Assembly (NCBI GenBank): GCA_903959175.1
Contig: CAJBVW010000203.1
Span: forward strand, 1 to 45,026
Origin: an uncultured Pseudomonadota bacterium
Lineage (GTDB): Bacteria > Myxococcota_A > UBA796 > SXON01
Length of the DNA stretch: 45,026 nucleotides
Direction: 5' to 3'
Shown: piece after piece, positions 15,920 to 24,555 of the stretch
Layout: each line of letters opens with the position of its first letter
Position numbering within the stretch: the stretch's first letter is position 1
Notes under the pieces: model-generated
Told to the model about the DNA's origin: nothing
What the model saw: only the letters and a program-made list of their open reading frames with translations
The model's database searches: none
Made by a program: the position numbers and the translations under genes

Positions 15920-16543
15920 TCACTGCGCGACCAACGTCCAGGAGGCCGTCGCGTATCCGTCGATTCCGTGGAAGACGATGCCCGACCCGTCGCCAGCCAC
16001 CTCCAGTTCGTGCTGCAGGAGGCAATCCGCGGCGCCCCCTTCCTCGGCCTCGACGTAGCTGCTCACGGTGAACGGCGTGTGCGTTTGGACTGCCGACGAA
16101 TTCGCGTTGCCCAGGCTGGCGAGTACTTCTGGCTCGCTCATGACCGTGACATCGCCTGTGCAGTGCAGACGGAAGCGCGCGACGACCGTTTCCTCGGACA
16201 GCGACAGCGACCAAGTCGCGTTCACCGTCGCCTCGTACACGCCCGTCGAACCGGCGTTCAGCGAGAACCCCGCCGCCATCATGGTGCCCTGTCCGAAGAC
16301 GGTGCTGCCGTCTGCGGTGTCCGCGCCGGTGACGTCGGTGAACGTGACAACCGAGGAGTCCGCCAGGGTCAACGCCCCGCCGTCTCGCTCTCCGAGGAAC
16401 TCCAGACCGCTGACGGATCCGTCCGCACCCTCCTCTCCGGCCACGCCCGGAGCACCGTCTTCGCCGTCCTGACCGGCCGGGCCCTCGGGGCCGACGCACC
16501 CCGCGACAGGGGCGAGAATCAGAAAAAGCATCAGTCGGCGCAC
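15920..16543 (-). CDS. Lipoprotein with collagen-like Gly-X-Y segment, antisense inside the operon
   Basis: The 207-aa product starts at a GTG with GGAGG 5 nt upstream. A short signal (MRRLMLFLILAPVAGC) ends in a lipobox VAGC, so it should be lipidated and placed in an envelope membrane. Right after the Cys come about eight Gly-X-Y triplets (GPEGPAGQDGEDGAPGVAGE), collagen-like. A Thr/Ser-rich beta domain follows (TLADSSVVTFTDVTGADTAD) to the C terminus. Collagen-like lipoproteins of this layout occur in myxobacteria and relatives, often as surface proteins. The gene runs opposite to the virion-like operon and fills a 780-bp gap in it, so it was probably inserted as cargo (a moron-type gene) with its own promoter. 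Function unknown. Confidence 0.75.
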   Translation of the reverse strand: MRRLMLFLILAPVAGCVGPEGPAGQDGEDGAPGVAGEEGADGSVSGLEFLGERDGGALTLADSSVVTFTDVTGADTADGSTVFGQGTMMAAGFSLNAGSTGVYEATVNATWSLSLSEETVVARFRLHCTGDVTVMSEPEVLASLGNANSSAVQTHTPFTVSSYVEAEEGGAADCLLQHELEVAGDGSGIVFHGIDGYATASWTLVAQ

Positions 16544-16671
16544 TGGAACCTCCGGGGGCTCCCCAGACTATCCGACGAGCGTCGCCACCGCACGCCATTC
16601 ACCTCCGCGCCCCTCAGGTTCGCGCGCCCGCTCGCCGAGGGCTCGTGTGCCAACACCCAGGAGATCGCGCC

Positions 16672-19600
16672 ATGAACGCCGCCGCCCAACTCCTCGACGC
16701 CATCGTCCCCATCGTCCGCACGCGCCTTCCGCGCGGCGTCGACGTGGACTACCTCGACGACTTCCTCGACCGGAACCGCTTCGCCCTCGAGGCGGTCATC
16801 GAGCAGAACCTCGGGCCGCTCCTCGCCCGCATGCAGGTGGCGAACCGCCCCTTCGCGCCCGACGAGGACATCCCCGAGCTCTGGACCGCGAGCAAGCGCA
16901 CCGCCGCCAACATCGCCGCGATGGCCACCGCCGCCGCCCTCTACGCGCAGCGCCGCCTCCCCAACGCCGACGAGCGCGCCGTCCTCGCCGGGTACTCCGG
17001 TTGGGGCGGGCTCTCCATCGAGGCGGCCTCCGGCAAGTTCCCGCCGGGCTTCCCCGCGCCTGAAACCCGCGGACTCATTCATGAATTCTACACGCCGAGC
17101 AAGGTGGCGAAGGAAGTCGCGCGCGTCGTCGCCCCGCTCGTCCACGCCCTCCCGCAGGACGGCGAGACGGTCCACGCGCTGGAGCCCTCGGCGGGCATCG
17201 GCCGCTTCCTCCGCGCGTTCGAGGCGGTCCCCGGCCTGACGTGGCACGCCGTCGAGTGGTCCACGCTCTCCTCGCTGATGCTGAAGGCGCTCCGGCCCGA
17301 CCTCGACCTGACCAACGCCCCGTTCGAGCGCTGGGTGCGCGAGAAGGGCGCGGGGGCCGCCGGCCGCCTCGGCCTGGTCGTCTCCAACCCGCCCTACGGC
17401 ATCCGGGGCGCGTCCGTCGCGGAGGACCCGGATCGGGCCTACCGCGAGAAGATGGCGTACCACTACTTCCTCCGCCGCGGGCTCGACCTGCTTGCCCCGG
17501 ACGGGCTGGGCGTCTTCCTCGTCCCCGGCGGCTTCCTCACGAGCCGCACCGCGCAGTTCACCGCGCTCCGAGAGAAGGTGCTGAAGCGCCACCACCTCGC
17601 CGCCGCGTACCGCCTCCCGAGCATCAACGAGAAGGGCCGCGAGGCCATCTTCCCCGGCGCGATGCTGGTCACCGACCTGCTCTTCTTCCGCGCGCGCGGG
17701 GGCGAGCTCGACGCAGTGGACGCCTCCGACGCGGAGATCGTGGCCGGGGGCTACTTCCGGCAGTTCCCGCGCCACATCCTCGGTCGCGAGGTCGGCGAGG
17801 ACCACGGCGAGGACGACCAGACCTCCAAGCCCCGCTGGGGCTACCAGGTCCAGGGCGAGTTCACCCGCCTCCCCGACCTCGTGGAGCGCCCCGTGTGCGG
17901 CGACTGCAAGGTCGTCGCGTTCCCGTCCCGCGGGAAGCAGGCCGCGGACGCGGCGCCAGCCGGTCGCGTGGGCGTCACCCGCGTCACCGAGGCTGACGTC
18001 ACCGACCTCCCGCGCGAGCTCGCCAGTGCGGTCCTGCTCGGCCTCCGGGTAGACCGCTACCTCGCGCTCGTCGCGGCGGAGAACGCCGAGGAGCCGCCCC
18101 TCCTCTGGCCGGAGCTCCACGCGGCGCTGACCTCGTGGCACGCGAGCAACGGCAATCCGCACGCCAACGTCGACCTCGTGAAGCTCGCCCGCGGCGGCAA
18201 CACCGGCGCCGAGCGGTTCCTCTCCGCCTTCGACCGCGCCGGCCACCTGATCGACGGCCTCCGGCGCAAGCCCCCCGTGTTCGAGCCCCGCTACACCGGG
18301 CGCGTCGACGACGTGGTGGCGCAGGCCGAGCACCTCTACCGGACGGCGCGCATGCTCTCCGTGCGCGAGCTGGTGGAGTACCACACGAGCCTCGGCGGGC
18401 CGTTCGCGCCCGACCAGGCGCGGGCGAAGGTCCTCGCCGCAGGCTGGTGCCTCGACGGTGACACCTGGGACGAGCTCTTCCCCGCCGAGGTGTACCTCAC
18501 CGGCGCGCTCTGGCCGAAGATGGACCGGGTGATGGCCCGGCCCGCCGACGCGCAGGCGAAGGCCCAGGTCCAGCGCCTCCTCGACGCGATCAAGCCCGCG
18601 ATCTTCGACGACATCGAGGGCGTGAGCGCCCGGCAGGGCTGGGTGCCGCTCGACCTCGTCGCGGAGTGGGTGAACAGCACCTACACCGGGTACGACGACG
18701 TCACGTTCGTGCGCCAGGGCGGCCTCGTGGCGCCGAAGGGCTGGCAGTACGACCAGATGTCGAAGAAGGGAAACGCCGGGGAGATGCACCCCGAGGTGTT
18801 CCTCATCCTCGGCTGGATCAACCACGACAAGACGATGTTCTCGCCGTCCAAGAAGTTCGACGACGACAACGAGAAGGACATCGACAAGCTCCGCATGAAG
18901 AAGGCGGCCGAGTGGGACGCCAGCTTCAAGGGCTTCGCCGGGGCGACGCCCGAGCGTCGTCTCGCCATCGAGCACGCCTACAACCGGCAGTTCCGCGGCT
19001 ACGTCGCCCCGACGTACACCGCCGAGCCGCTGTCGATCGCGCGCTGGAAGAAGGACGGTCCGCGCCTGCACCCCCACCAGGTCGCCGGCGCCCGACGCGT
19101 CCTCGCCAACCGGGGCGGCCTCCTCGCCTTCGACGTGGGCGTCGGCAAGACGTACACGGGCATCGCGACGCTCGCCCGCGCCCGCCAGGAGGGCTGGTGC
19201 AAGCGGCCGGTCGTGCTCGTCCCCAATTCCATCGTGTGGAAGTGGGAGGCGGACATTCGCCGGGTGCTGCCCGACTACCGCATCGCCGTCATCGGCTCGA
19301 AGAAGAAGGTCATCAGCCGCGGAGAGCGGAAGGGTCTCGCGACGAGCGACACCGACACGCCGCAGGAGCGCGCCGAGAAGTGGACCCGGTTCCAGGCCGG
19401 CGAGTACGACGTGGTGCTGCTGACCTACACCGCGCTCGGGCGCACGCGCATGAACGAGAAGGCCGTCCGCGTCTACGCGGAGCAGTGCGAGGCCATCCAG
19501 CGCGAGGTGGCGCTGCGCCGTCGCAACGCGGCGAAGCGGAAGAAGCTCTCCGAGCGCGACGAGGCCATCCTCCGCGAGGGCATGGCCGCCTGGGTCGCCC

Positions 19601-21822
19601 AGCAGATGGAGCTCGCCGACGGCTGGGAGTACGACCCCGGCATCGCGTGGGACGACATCGGCGTCGACCTCCTCATCGTGGACGAGGCACAGAACTATAA
19701 AAACCTGTATCTACCCGAGGATCGCGAGGGCGGTGTCCCCCGCTTCATGGGCAACCCGGGCGACGGCTCCAAGCGCGCGTGGCAGCTCGACTTCCGGTGT
19801 GCGGCCGTCCGCCGCAAGACCGGCGGCGGCGGCGTGGTGCTCCTCTCCGCCACCCCGGCGAAGAACAGCCCGCTCGAGTTCTACAACCTGATCCAGTACG
19901 TCGACCCCGACGCCTGGCGCCGGATGGGCATCCGCGACCCGGAACAGTTCATCGACCGGTACCTCCGCATCGAGATCAAGCCGGTGGTGACCCCGAGCAT
20001 GGAGGTCGAGGAGCGCGGCGCCGTCGTCGGGTTCCAGAACCTGCACGAGCTGCGCGACACCATCCTCCGCTACGGCGAGTTCAAGACGGCCGAGGACGTC
20101 GGCCTGAAGCTCCCCGAGCCCAAGGTCGAGATGGTCGAGGTCGACATGGACGCCGGCCAGGACGCCAAGTACGACCGCTACGTCCGCGAGATCGAAGCCG
20201 CGCTGAAGTCGGACGACCCCGGCGAGAAGGCGAAGATCCTCGGCCTGCTCGCCCGCATGGCACTGGTGGCCATCCACTCCCAGCTCGACCAGGGCTACGG
20301 GTGGAAGAACGCCGAGCAGGTGAGCGACTCCAACTCGCCCAAGTTCGAGGCCCTCGCCGAGCGGGTGCTGGCGAACCGGACGTGCGGCCACATCGTGTTC
20401 GTCGACAACGTGGCCGCCCACCGCTGGGTCAAGATGGTGCTCGTCAACGCGGGCATCGCGGCCGACCGCATCGGCGTCCTGAACGCCGAGGTCGCGCCCA
20501 ACGCCGCCGACCGCCAGCGCATCGCCAAGGAGTTCAACGGCGAGCCCGAGACGGAGACCGCGCCGAAGTTCGATGTCGTGATCGCCAACGCCATCGCCTA
20601 CGAGGGCATCGACCTCCAGACGCGCACCTGCGCCATCCACCACCTCGACCTCCCGTGGGAGCCGGCCACGCTCCAGCAGCGCAACGGGCGCGGCGTGCGG
20701 CAGGGAAACACCCTCTCCGCCATCGCAATCTACTACTACTTCGCGCGCCGCAGTCAGGACGGGCTCCGCTTCAACCTCATCCAGGGGAAGCGCGGGTGGA
20801 TGACGGAGCTGCTCAAGTCGCAGAACCGGGACACCAACAACCCCGGCGCGCAGATGGACATGGGGCCGGAGGAGATCCTGCTCCTCATCTCGCGCAACCC
20901 CGAGCAGACCCGCGCCCGCCTCGAGGCCGTCCGCGCCCAGCGTGAGGCCGAGGCGAAGAAGAAGATCGCGACCGAGGCGTCGAAGCTCCTCCGCGCCATC
21001 AACGCCCGGTTCCGCAACGCGGAGCGCACCCGCGACGGCGTGGAGGCCGCGCGTCTCCGCGGCGAGGCGGAGGAGCGGCTGAAGCACCTCGCGCGCGTGA
21101 ACGTCGAGGCCTGGCCGTGGGCCGCCGCGAGCGTCGTCGTCCGCGAGACGCCCGTGCTCGTCCCCGAGGGCGGCGGGCCGCTCTACGAGGGGCTCCGGGT
21201 CGGCGTCCCGAGCGCGTGGAACGCGAGCAAGGTCGACTACGTGGAGTTCGGCAAGGTCACCAAGGACGGGCAGATCGCCTTCCGCGCCGCCGGGGAGGCC
21301 GGGTGGAAGCTCCTAAGGGCCGACTCGGCGCAGTTCGCCGCGCTCAAGCCCGAGCACTACGGCGTGACGTTCCCCGCCGACGAAGAGGGCTTCACGCTGA
21401 AGGCCGTGGGACAGGTCGCCGGCGACCGCCTCCGCTACTCCGGCGACTGGCCCGGCCTCGGCTGGCACCACGCCCCCGACGACTGGGTCGAGCGCACCTG
21501 GCCGCAGGTCGCGGACACCGTGGTCGGGGCACTCGCGAAGGTCAGCTACTACAACCAGCAGGCGCAGAAGATCCCCGTCGTGGCGCCCACCGGCATGCGG
21601 ATCGTCAACGCCGGCGCGGCCAACGGTACCGCCGGGGTCACCGTGCTCGCGCCCACCGAGAGCGGCTGGCGGGCGTTCCTCGACGCGGCCCCGTCCAGCG
21701 GCCTGAAGTTCGGCGAGCTCGCCGAGGCCGGGCGCTGGTGGTGGGGGCGGACGATCCCGCGGAACCTGCTCTCGGCCGACGAGGGCGAAGAAGGCGACGA
21801 CGCGTCCCGGGTGGCGTCGTGA
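16672..21822 (+). CDS. Giant N6-adenine methyltransferase-SF2 helicase fusion (DarB-like)
   Basis: I start at ATG 16672 (MNAAAQLLDAIVPIV), with AGGAG 8 nt upstream, nine codons after the longer frame. The 1716-aa product begins with a small domain (residues about 11-48) also found in two other proteins of this window. A gamma-type methyltransferase follows, with motif I EPSAGIGRF (171) and catalytic NPPY (239-242). An SF2 helicase has Walker A DVGVGKT (821-827), DEAQ (1004-1007), LLSATPAKN, and motif VI QRNGRGVRQG (1336-1345). About 370 residues of unknown C-terminal sequence end it. This architecture is known from phages and plasmids, including phage P1 DarB, a virion-packaged anti-restriction protein. 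Both catalytic centres look intact. It overlaps the next gene by 4 bp. A packaged, genome-protecting role is inferred by analogy. Confidence 0.88.
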   Translation: MNAAAQLLDAIVPIVRTRLPRGVDVDYLDDFLDRNRFALEAVIEQNLGPLLARMQVANRPFAPDEDIPELWTASKRTAANIAAMATAAALYAQRRLPNADERAVLAGYSGWGGLSIEAASGKFPPGFPAPETRGLIHEFYTPSKVAKEVARVVAPLVHALPQDGETVHALEPSAGIGRFLRAFEAVPGLTWHAVEWSTLSSLMLKALRPDLDLTNAPFERWVREKGAGAAGRLGLVVSNPPYGIRGASVAEDPDRAYREKMAYHYFLRRGLDLLAPDGLGVFLVPGGFLTSRTAQFTALREKVLKRHHLAAAYRLPSINEKGREAIFPGAMLVTDLLFFRARGGELDAVDASDAEIVAGGYFRQFPRHILGREVGEDHGEDDQTSKPRWGYQVQGEFTRLPDLVERPVCGDCKVVAFPSRGKQAADAAPAGRVGVTRVTEADVTDLPRELASAVLLGLRVDRYLALVAAENAEEPPLLWPELHAALTSWHASNGNPHANVDLVKLARGGNTGAERFLSAFDRAGHLIDGLRRKPPVFEPRYTGRVDDVVAQAEHLYRTARMLSVRELVEYHTSLGGPFAPDQARAKVLAAGWCLDGDTWDELFPAEVYLTGALWPKMDRVMARPADAQAKAQVQRLLDAIKPAIFDDIEGVSARQGWVPLDLVAEWVNSTYTGYDDVTFVRQGGLVAPKGWQYDQMSKKGNAGEMHPEVFLILGWINHDKTMFSPSKKFDDDNEKDIDKLRMKKAAEWDASFKGFAGATPERRLAIEHAYNRQFRGYVAPTYTAEPLSIARWKKDGPRLHPHQVAGARRVLANRGGLLAFDVGVGKTYTGIATLARARQEGWCKRPVVLVPNSIVWKWEADIRRVLPDYRIAVIGSKKKVISRGERKGLATSDTDTPQERAEKWTRFQAGEYDVVLLTYTALGRTRMNEKAVRVYAEQCEAIQREVALRRRNAAKRKKLSERDEAILREGMAAWVAQQMELADGWEYDPGIAWDDIGVDLLIVDEAQNYKNLYLPEDREGGVPRFMGNPGDGSKRAWQLDFRCAAVRRKTGGGGVVLLSATPAKNSPLEFYNLIQYVDPDAWRRMGIRDPEQFIDRYLRIEIKPVVTPSMEVEERGAVVGFQNLHELRDTILRYGEFKTAEDVGLKLPEPKVEMVEVDMDAGQDAKYDRYVREIEAALKSDDPGEKAKILGLLARMALVAIHSQLDQGYGWKNAEQVSDSNSPKFEALAERVLANRTCGHIVFVDNVAAHRWVKMVLVNAGIAADRIGVLNAEVAPNAADRQRIAKEFNGEPETETAPKFDVVIANAIAYEGIDLQTRTCAIHHLDLPWEPATLQQRNGRGVRQGNTLSAIAIYYYFARRSQDGLRFNLIQGKRGWMTELLKSQNRDTNNPGAQMDMGPEEILLLISRNPEQTRARLEAVRAQREAEAKKKIATEASKLLRAINARFRNAERTRDGVEAARLRGEAEERLKHLARVNVEAWPWAAASVVVRETPVLVPEGGGPLYEGLRVGVPSAWNASKVDYVEFGKVTKDGQIAFRAAGEAGWKLLRADSAQFAALKPEHYGVTFPADEEGFTLKAVGQVAGDRLRYSGDWPGLGWHHAPDDWVERTWPQVADTVVGALAKVSYYNQQAQKIPVVAPTGMRIVNAGAANGTAGVTVLAPTESGWRAFLDAAPSSGLKFGELAEAGRWWWGRTIPRNLLSADEGEEGDDASRVAS

Positions 21823-22787
21823 GCCGGGCCAACAACACCCCGCTGCTGCTCGGCGCCGGGGCCATCGGGCTGCTGGTCCTCGCCGCGGCCGCGTCGCCCT
21901 CGGGACGCCGGGCGGCCAAACAACTGGAGGAACGTGTGGAGAGCTTCGTGACCGATTGGATTCCAACCCTGCTCCGCAAGACGAGCCAGCACGAGGGCAA
22001 CTTCTGGTCGGTCCAGGAGAACAAGGACGGCAACGGCGTCAGCTACGGCATCCTTCAGTGGACGCAGAAGTCGGGCTCCCTCGGCGGCCTCCTCCGCGCG
22101 ATGGCCGATGCCGACCCGTCCGAGTTCGCGCGCATCTTCGGGCCGAGCTGGCGGAAAGTGCTCGACGTGACCGCGCGCGCCAGCATGGAGCCGGTGGACG
22201 GCGTGGCGCTCTGGGCCGGGGACTGGGTGGGCCGCTTCGCGAAGGCCGGTCGCCTGCCGATCTTCCAGGAGGTCCAGACCCGCGTCGCCATCGCGTCCGA
22301 CTACATGAGCGGGGCCATCGAGATCGCCCGCCTGCTCGGTGTCCGCTCCGAGCGGGCGATGACCATGTACTACAACCGCACCGTCCACCAGGGCGCGAGC
22401 GGCGCGCTCGGGCCCGCGAAGCGGCTCGCCGCCTGGTACGCCGAGGACCCGACGCGCCGCCCGGCCGAGCCCAAGGACGTGCTCGCGCAGTACGCCTGGA
22501 CCTGCGCCTCGAAGTTCCGCCGCACCACCCCGCCCGCGCGTCGGAACTACAACGACGACGGGAACATCTGGTGGTCCCCGGTGGCGACCGAGTGGAGCGA
22601 GCTCGGCATCGGCAACCACCGCGTCCGCCGCGTGGCCGTCTCCGGCGTGTGGCACGCCCTGACCGGCCCGCCGTCGAAGCCGTGGAGCCTCTACGACCTC
22701 ATCACGAAGCGGTCGAGCGACATCCTCACCGACCCTACCCTCCGCGATGCGCCAGTGGACCTTGGCGTCGCCAAGCTCGCGGGTTGA
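21819..22787 (+). CDS. Membrane-anchored lysozyme-like muralytic enzyme
   Basis: Starting at a GTG that overlaps the helicase stop (GTGA), the 322-aa product has an N-terminal membrane anchor (NTPLLLGAGAIGLLVLAAAAS) followed by a catalytic-looking domain. Glu59 in KTSQHEGNF, then Asp70 and SYGILQW (75-81), match the lysozyme superfamily pattern in which a Glu precedes a [ST]xGxxQ strand. The remainder is helical and Trp-rich. GH46 chitosanase-like and GH23-like muramidases are the nearest comparisons, but I cannot choose between them. In this operon it probably opens peptidoglycan during entry or release. A membrane-anchored lytic enzyme is also found in membrane-containing phages (PRD1 P7). 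It is the last gene of this co-directional block. Confidence 0.7.
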   Translation: MSRANNTPLLLGAGAIGLLVLAAAASPSGRRAAKQLEERVESFVTDWIPTLLRKTSQHEGNFWSVQENKDGNGVSYGILQWTQKSGSLGGLLRAMADADPSEFARIFGPSWRKVLDVTARASMEPVDGVALWAGDWVGRFAKAGRLPIFQEVQTRVAIASDYMSGAIEIARLLGVRSERAMTMYYNRTVHQGASGALGPAKRLAAWYAEDPTRRPAEPKDVLAQYAWTCASKFRRTTPPARRNYNDDGNIWWSPVATEWSELGIGNHRVRRVAVSGVWHALTGPPSKPWSLYDLITKRSSDILTDPTLRDAPVDLGVAKLAG

Positions 22788-22802
22788 CAGATGCTCGCCG
22801 AC

Positions 22803-23462
22803 CTACGGATGAGTGATCCGCCAAGCCTTGGTGGCTGCGACAGTTTGGTTGACAACGCGCCAGGCTCGTCGGGAGGACCGGAGGTAGTAATCTCCCCCGG
22901 TCTTCGCCTTCTCGAAGAGGTGCACCGCATTCCGCGTGCCACGGAGCCACTGTGCGTCACGACGGAGGTCGTCATCGATGATCGCCTCGTCGGAGGCGAC
23001 AGCGATGTACCAGTAGAACGACCGCTTCGGGAGCACGTCGTCGACGTTTGTTGGCGTAAGGAGCGCCGTCGTTTGTGCATTCTTCGGCGGGTCCTTGAAA
23101 CGGTGCGCCTGCCCCTGGAGGTACCCCTTGATGACGGCGTGGCGCAGGGACTCGCCCAGCAGTGCCTCGACGATCGCGGCGTAGTCGATCAACTGCGTCC
23201 GGATGTGGGCGCTTCGCTCCATCCCATCAACGAGCGTCGCCTTGCTGAGTCCGTATATCCACCGGGCACCGTACAAGGTCGCAGCGAGCGTCGTCCGAAG
23301 CGCAGGGTCACCGACGTGGGCGAATTCCAGTTTTTCAAAGCCCGCGACAGTGCCCGCGTCGCGTCGTGCGAAGCCTCGCACGACCTCCATCAGGCCCTCA
23401 CCCAGGATCTCCTGGACACGCTCCTTAGAAGCCGGAGCGGGAGAGGCAGGTACAGTTGGCAT
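22803..23462 (-). CDS. Unknown 219-aa protein, possibly HEPN-like
   Basis: The gene lies convergent with the lytic enzyme (15 bp between stops) and divergent from the methyltransferase. The product is mostly helical (VQEILGEGLMEVVRGFARRD, LIDYAAIVEALLGESLRHAV) and has no signal or membrane segment. Near the C terminus, DAQWLRGTRNAVHLFEKA contains an R-(6)-H arrangement and an RN pair before His, reminiscent of the catalytic motif of HEPN ribonucleases often used in phage defence. That resemblance is weak and could be chance. Base composition is less GC-skewed than the surrounding operon, and the reversed orientation interrupts it, both consistent with a cargo or defence gene. GGAG lies about 12 nt before the chosen ATG. 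Confidence 0.6.
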   Translation of the reverse strand: MPTVPASPAPASKERVQEILGEGLMEVVRGFARRDAGTVAGFEKLEFAHVGDPALRTTLAATLYGARWIYGLSKATLVDGMERSAHIRTQLIDYAAIVEALLGESLRHAVIKGYLQGQAHRFKDPPKNAQTTALLTPTNVDDVLPKRSFYWYIAVASDEAIIDDDLRRDAQWLRGTRNAVHLFEKAKTGGDYYLRSSRRAWRVVNQTVAATKAWRITHP

Positions 23463-23535
23463 GTAGATCGCATCTCCGCATGGTCGAGGCCGCCACGTAC
23501 ACCGTGTGGCGGAGCGACGCCATCGGGAGGCGGCA

Positions 23536-24555
23536 GTGCGGACCCTTGACCTGTTCGCGGGCGCGGGCGGGGCGGCACTCGGCCTCCACGAGGCCGGCTT
23601 CGAGCACGTCGCCTGCGTCGAGCGCGACCCCTCGGCCGCCGCGACGCTGCGGGCCGCGGGCTTCCCCGCCGTCGAGGCCGACGTGCGCGACCTCGACTAC
23701 GCCGCGCTCGCTGGCACCATCGACGTGCTCTGGGCTTCGCCGCCCTGCCAGGCGTGGTCGCAGGCCAACCAGCACGCTCAGCGGAAGGGCGCGGCCGACG
23801 TAGAGCGCAACGGCTGGCCGTGGACGCTCCAGGTCGTGCGGGTCGTGCGGCCGCGGTGGGCGATCTTCGAGAACGTGCGGAACGCCCGGCCCTACGTCGA
23901 CCGGTACGTCGTCCCCGAGCTGCGGAAGCTCTACTCCCACGTCTCCGTGTGGCTGCTCAACGCCGCCGACCACGGCGTGCCGCAGAGCCGCACCCGGCTC
24001 TTCGTCGTCGCCGGGCCGCGCCCGGTCGCGGCGCCGCCCATCGCCCCGCGGCGGACGATGCGCGACGCCATCGCCGTGCCGTGGGACCGGCCCGCGCCGT
24101 GCGTGATGACGAACGAGTGGAAGGGCCGCCCGACCGACCCGTCGTGGTGGAAGAAGCTGAACAACGCGAGCGACGCGCTCGCCATCGCCACGAAGGGCGC
24201 CCGGCGCAAGCTGACCCTCGGGGAGTGCGCGGCGCTCCAGACCTTTCCCGCCGGCTACCCCTTCGCGGGCGCCGTCGAGGACCGGTACCGGCAGGTCGGC
24301 AACGCCGTCCCGCCCACCCTCGCCGCCGCCGTGGCCCGTGCGATCCGGGTCGCCGAGGAGGGCGCCGCCACCATCCGCGAGAGCCTGCCGGCCCTCGGCG
24401 CGTTCGCCGACCGGGTGCTCGCTCGAGCGGTGGCGCTTCTGCGCGCCCATCCGCCCTATGGGATCGACCCCGAGGACGTGGACGGGTTCGTCGCGCGCCA
24501 CGGGGACCGGCTCCGCGACCTCGTCACCACCACCCTGAACCGGAGGGCCCCATGA
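23536..24555 (+). CDS. C5-cytosine DNA methyltransferase with extra C-terminal domain
   Basis: I start at GTG 23536 (MRTLDLFAGAGGAALG) because GGGAGG lies 5 nt upstream and the domain begins there. The 339-aa enzyme transfers methyl groups from SAM to cytosine C5. Motif I is DLFAGAGG, motif IV is ASPPCQAWSQ with catalytic Cys71, motif VI is FENVR, motif VIII is QSRTRLF and motif X is YRQVGNAVPP. The target-recognition region is short. After motif X come about 65 extra residues ending in a domain (PPYGIDPEDVDGFVARHGDR) also present at the C terminus of the next protein and the N terminus of the giant helicase. No restriction enzyme is adjacent, so it is a solitary modification enzyme, probably protecting the element's DNA. 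It overlaps the next gene by 4 bp (ATGA). Confidence 0.9.
   Translation: MRTLDLFAGAGGAALGLHEAGFEHVACVERDPSAAATLRAAGFPAVEADVRDLDYAALAGTIDVLWASPPCQAWSQANQHAQRKGAADVERNGWPWTLQVVRVVRPRWAIFENVRNARPYVDRYVVPELRKLYSHVSVWLLNAADHGVPQSRTRLFVVAGPRPVAAPPIAPRRTMRDAIAVPWDRPAPCVMTNEWKGRPTDPSWWKKLNNASDALAIATKGARRKLTLGECAALQTFPAGYPFAGAVEDRYRQVGNAVPPTLAAAVARAIRVAEEGAATIRESLPALGAFADRVLARAVALLRAHPPYGIDPEDVDGFVARHGDRLRDLVTTTLNRRAP

Noticed and set aside
16531-19077. 848-aa minus-strand ORF
   Set aside because: It is antisense to the methyltransferase-helicase, whose motifs are clear; long antisense frames are expected at this GC content.
23754-24551. N-terminal extension of the 24552 gene in the 1187-aa ORF
   Set aside because: It is Arg/Ala-rich shadow sequence inside the C5 methyltransferase gene; the coupled ATG at 24552 is the natural start.
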